Positions 5,330 to 7,390 of a stretch of 7,390 bases of DNA are shown here, one piece after another; positions within the stretch are counted from its first letter, which is position 1, and every line of letters begins with the position of its first letter. The notes beneath the pieces were generated by a model, which worked only from the letters and a program-made list of their open reading frames with translations, was not told the origin of the DNA and ran no database searches. A program made the translations under genes and the position numbers. The DNA is from an uncultured Emergencia sp. GTDB lineage: Bacteria; Bacillota; Clostridia; Peptostreptococcales; Anaerovoracaceae. The stretch spans positions 1 to 7,390 of the forward strand of contig CALLDR010000208.1 of assembly GCA_937997955.1 (NCBI GenBank). Reading direction: 5' to 3'.

Positions 5330-5347
5330 AGACAACCTCCTCAACAG

Positions 5348-5376
5348 AGGATATGCGGAGCGGCATCAAAAAATGA
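5348..5376 (-). promoter_or_regulatory. Possible sigma-E promoter of spoIIM
   Basis: On the minus strand, TCATTTT (5370-5376) matches the sigma-E -35 consensus KMATATT at 6 of 7 positions. After a 14-bp spacer, CATATCCT (5348-5355) matches the -10 consensus CATACAHT at 6 of 8. In B. subtilis spoIIM is a known sigma-E target. The transcript would start near 5341, at the ribosome binding site itself, which is unusually tight and lowers confidence. Confidence 0.35.
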
Positions 5377-5444
5377 CGAGATTCAGACGGGATTTAACGT
5401 TTGACGGATAGTGCTTTGAGATAGATGAAACGGAGAGGATATAT

Positions 5445-6335
5445 ATGGAGATAAACGGGTTTATGGAGTATCTGAAGCGGGAGAAAAAGGCTTCGGACAA
5501 CACCTGCGAGGCCTACCGGCGGGACATCGAGGCTTTCGGAAGATTTCTCGCCGGCAGGGAGGCGGCAGAGCCGTCGAAGGCGACTGGCGCGGATGTGGCG
5601 GCCTACCTGCTGGAGCTGAAAAATGAGGGACGGTCCCGGTCGACGGCCAACCGCAAGCTGTCTTCCATCCGAACCTATTATAAATACATGATCCGGGCGG
5701 GGCTGGCGTCGTCCAATCCCACCGAGGATATCAAGTCGCCGCGTATCGAGCGCAAGAAGCTGGAGTATCTGACCATAGAAGAGGTGGAACGGCTCCTCGA
5801 GACGCCTGACGACTCGATCAAAGGGCTTCGGGACCGGGCGATACTGGAGGTGCTGTACGCTACGGGCATCAGGGTCAGCGAGATCATCGAGCTTCGGCTC
5901 AGGGACGCCAACCTGCGCATGGGCTTTATCACCTGCAGCGGCAGCCACGGCCGGGCCAGGATCGTTCCCATGGGGACCATGGCGAGAAAGGCCCTGGACA
6001 ACTATATCCTCAACAGCCGCGGCGCGCTGATGAGGGGGAAGGACGACAACGATCCCGACGGGCCCCTGTTCGTCAACTACATTGGCGAAGCCTTTACCCG
6101 GCAGGGCTTTTGGAAGGTGCTGAAGGCCTACGGCGCGGCGGCCGGCCTGGAGGGAAAGCTGACGCCCCATATCCTCAGGACCTCCTTCGCGGTACATATG
6201 GTGCAGAACGGGGCTGACCTCAAATCCCTGCAGGAGCTGATGGGCCATGAGGATATCATGGCTACCCAGATCTACCTGACGGTGACGAAGAACCGGATCA
6301 AGGACGTCTACGACAAGACCCATCCGAGGGCGTAA
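5445..6335 (+). CDS. xerD: Site-specific tyrosine recombinase XerD
   Basis: The 296-residue protein has the standard XerD length and layout: an N-terminal SAM-like core-binding domain (about 1-85) and a catalytic domain (about 105-296). Active-site residues seen are Arg143 in ATGIRVSE, His242 and Arg245 in PHILRTSF, His268 in MGHED, and the nucleophile Tyr277 in TQIYLTV. The ending KDVYDKTHPRA is a hallmark of XerD rather than XerC or phage integrases. XerD acts with XerC at dif, near the terminus, to resolve chromosome dimers. One oddity is that the beta-hairpin that usually carries the catalytic lysine (IGKGNKER in typical XerD) reads CSGSHGRARIVP at 164-175 and has no lysine; Ser167 stands at its place. 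GGAGAGG before the ATG serves as ribosome binding site. A promoter is not clear (TTGACG at 5401-5406 lacks a good -10). Confidence 0.93.
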   Translation: MEINGFMEYLKREKKASDNTCEAYRRDIEAFGRFLAGREAAEPSKATGADVAAYLLELKNEGRSRSTANRKLSSIRTYYKYMIRAGLASSNPTEDIKSPRIERKKLEYLTIEEVERLLETPDDSIKGLRDRAILEVLYATGIRVSEIIELRLRDANLRMGFITCSGSHGRARIVPMGTMARKALDNYILNSRGALMRGKDDNDPDGPLFVNYIGEAFTRQGFWKVLKAYGAAAGLEGKLTPHILRTSFAVHMVQNGADLKSLQELMGHEDIMATQIYLTVTKNRIKDVYDKTHPRA

Positions 6336-6360
6336 AAAATGCCGGAAGGGGCATTTTTTT
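6334..6360 (+). terminator. Intrinsic terminator overlapping the xerD stop codon
   Basis: The arms AAAAAATGCC (6334-6343) and GGCATTTTTT (6350-6359) form a 10-bp stem with loop GGAAGG and T7 at 6354-6360. The first arm begins inside the TAA stop codon (6333-6335). The A-run and T-run arms could also work for transcription from the other side. Confidence 0.9.
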
Positions 6361-6425
6361 AACTCAGTTTAAAGTTTCAGGCGCATAATAGGATATCATA
6401 GTATGTGGATACAGGAGGAACGATC

Positions 6426-7100
6426 ATGAGACTGCTGCTGGCTGAAGATGAAAAAGCCCTTTCCAGGGCTCTGGTCACGATCTTGGAGAGAAACAATTAT
6501 TCTGTAGATCCGGTATATGACGGACAGGCGGCGCTGGAATATCTGGAAGCCGACAATTACGACGGCGTGGTTTTGGACATCATGATGCCGAAGAAGGACG
6601 GCATTACGGTGCTGAAGGAGCTGCGGAGCAGGGGCAATCTGATACCGGTTTTGCTGCTGACCGCCAAGTCGGAGATAGACGACAAGGTCCTGGGGCTGGA
6701 CGCGGGAGCCAACGACTATCTGACAAAGCCCTTCCATGCCCGTGAGCTGCTGGCGCGGATCCGGGCCATGACCAGGACCCAGGCGGCGCAGCCCAGCTCA
6801 CAGCTGAGGGCGGGAAATGTGGTGCTGGACCGGGCCACCTTTGAGCTGTCAACGCCGACCGGCAGCTTTCGTCTGGCAAACAAAGAATTTCAGATGCTGG
6901 AGCTGCTGATGAGCAACCCGCAGAATCTGATTTCCACGGAACGCTTCATGGAGAAGATCTGGGGATATGACAGCGAAGCGGAGGTCAACGTGGTCTGGGT
7001 CTACATTTCCTACCTCCGGAAAAAGCTGGCGGCCCTCCACGCCGATATTCAGATCAAAGCCACGCGAAACGCGGGCTACTCGCTGGAGGAAATCCGATGA
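6426..7100 (+). CDS. OmpR/PhoB-family response regulator
   Basis: The 224-residue product has a receiver domain (1-118) and a C-terminal winged-helix DNA-binding domain (about 128-222). Receiver landmarks are the acidic pocket Glu7-Asp8, phospho-acceptor Asp51 in VVLDIMMP, switch Thr79 in LLLTAKS, Tyr98 and Lys101 in NDYLTKPF. The DNA-binding half shows the family features LANKEFQMLELLM, a recognition-helix region around NVVWVYISYLRKKL, and the wing ending TRNAGYSLE. The ATG at 6426 is preceded by AGGAGG (6413-6418) at 7 bp; a GTG at 6405 would add seven residues but lies upstream of that site and is rejected. The histidine kinase gene overlaps its stop by ATGA, so the two are translationally coupled. 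CATAAT (6384-6389) and TATCAT (6394-6399) are possible -10 boxes without good -35 partners. The regulon cannot be read from this window. Confidence 0.95.
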   Translation: MRLLLAEDEKALSRALVTILERNNYSVDPVYDGQAALEYLEADNYDGVVLDIMMPKKDGITVLKELRSRGNLIPVLLLTAKSEIDDKVLGLDAGANDYLTKPFHARELLARIRAMTRTQAAQPSSQLRAGNVVLDRATFELSTPTGSFRLANKEFQMLELLMSNPQNLISTERFMEKIWGYDSEAEVNVVWVYISYLRKKLAALHADIQIKATRNAGYSLEEIR

Positions 7101-7390
7101 TAAAGAAACTGCGCGTGAAACTGATTCTGGCCTCCATGTTCTCCATTTCCATCGTGTTATTGATCATCATGAGCGCCATCGGTATTCTGAATTACCGCCA
7201 GACGGTGGCGGACGCGGACAGAAACCTTTCTATCCTGGCAGAAAACGGCGGCAGCTTTCCCATGACCCTGAACTACGAGGAGCAGAGCCCTCCGCCTGAC
7301 GCAGGCGCGGGCAGGGAAAAGGGCTTCTCTCCGGAGCTTCCTTATGAGCTGCGGTACTTTTCCGTGTCGCTTGATGACCAGGGCGGCCTG
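7097..7390 (+). CDS. Sensor histidine kinase, N-terminal part (3' partial)
   Basis: An open frame starts at ATG 7097-7099, overlapping the regulator's TGA by ATGA, and stays open to the window end (98 codons). It has a ribosome binding site GGAGGA at 7085-7090. The N-terminus is a short basic head (MIKKLRVK), then a membrane helix at about residues 9-31, then a charged extracytoplasmic segment that starts around NYRQTVADADRNLSIL. This is the usual layout of a membrane-bound kinase paired with an OmpR-type regulator; the HAMP, His-kinase and ATP-binding parts lie beyond the window. The stretch QSPPPDAGAGREKG at about 63-76 is proline/glycine-rich and likely a loop of the sensor domain. Kinase identity rests on the operon position and topology, not on a seen catalytic motif. 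Confidence 0.85.
   Translation, partial: MIKKLRVKLILASMFSISIVLLIIMSAIGILNYRQTVADADRNLSILAENGGSFPMTLNYEEQSPPPDAGAGREKGFSPELPYELRYFSVSLDDQGGL

Noticed and set aside
4785..5369. 194-codon minus-strand frame overlapping spoIIM
   Set aside because: Its arginine/proline/serine-rich sequence lacks family features, while the overlapping frame gives a clear SpoIIM membrane protein with a ribosome binding site.
5394..6323. 309-codon open frame on the minus strand across xerD
   Set aside because: It is the mirror of a well-supported xerD coding frame, with histidine- and proline-rich composition typical of an antisense shadow.
1..7390. tRNA, rRNA, CRISPR array, complete insertion sequence or transposase
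   Set aside because: No cloverleaf, rRNA-like sequence, regularly spaced repeats or transposase motifs were seen; XerD is a housekeeping recombinase, not evidence for an integrated element.

Overview
The window looks like chromosome of a low-oxygen, spore-forming Firmicute of the class Clostridia. The reasons are the sporulation proteins SpoVS and SpoIIM, strong AGGAGG-type ribosome binding sites, sigma-A type TATAAT boxes, and a NudF / SpoIIM / XerD neighbourhood that recalls the Bacillus subtilis nudF-spoIIM-ripX region. The family within Clostridia cannot be fixed from sequence alone; an Anaerovoracaceae-like gut or anaerobic lineage is a guess.

Layout. 1-165 is the C-terminal tail of a fibronectin type III-like surface protein, closed by a large inverted repeat and terminator. 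250-640 is a gene-free, AT-richer stretch with several hairpins and short repeats and, at its end, a promoter. 642-2330 is a stand-alone AAA-ATPase-like / PD-(D/E)XK protein of the DUF1703 family, with its own promoter and terminator. 2411-2631 is gene-free and carries a 14-bp-arm inverted repeat related to sequence upstream of the DUF1703 gene. 2632-3630 (minus) is a YprB-type DEDD exonuclease. Its promoter is separated from the gene by a ~90-nt leader that ends in an intrinsic terminator, so it may be an attenuated leader or a small RNA with C-rich loops. 3896-4156 is spoVS, divergent from the exonuclease gene across an A-tract-rich, probably curved region.

4294-4860 is a Nudix ADP-ribose pyrophosphatase. 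4805-5329 (minus) is SpoIIM, whose 3' end overlaps the Nudix gene by 56 bp. 5445-6335 is the tyrosine recombinase XerD, with a terminator overlapping its stop codon. 6426-7100 is an OmpR-family response regulator, coupled by an ATGA overlap to the N-terminus of a sensor histidine kinase that runs off the window.

How the genes fit together. SpoVS and SpoIIM act in endospore development. XerD resolves chromosome dimers before division or sporulation. NudF and the exonuclease are housekeeping enzymes. The two-component pair is a separate operon and its signal is not visible. No complete new multi-gene system is evident. The points most worth a second look are the C-rich leader/sRNA candidate at 3654-3744, the repeat modules bracketing the DUF1703 gene, the XerD lacking the usual active-site lysine, and the inverted spoIIM.
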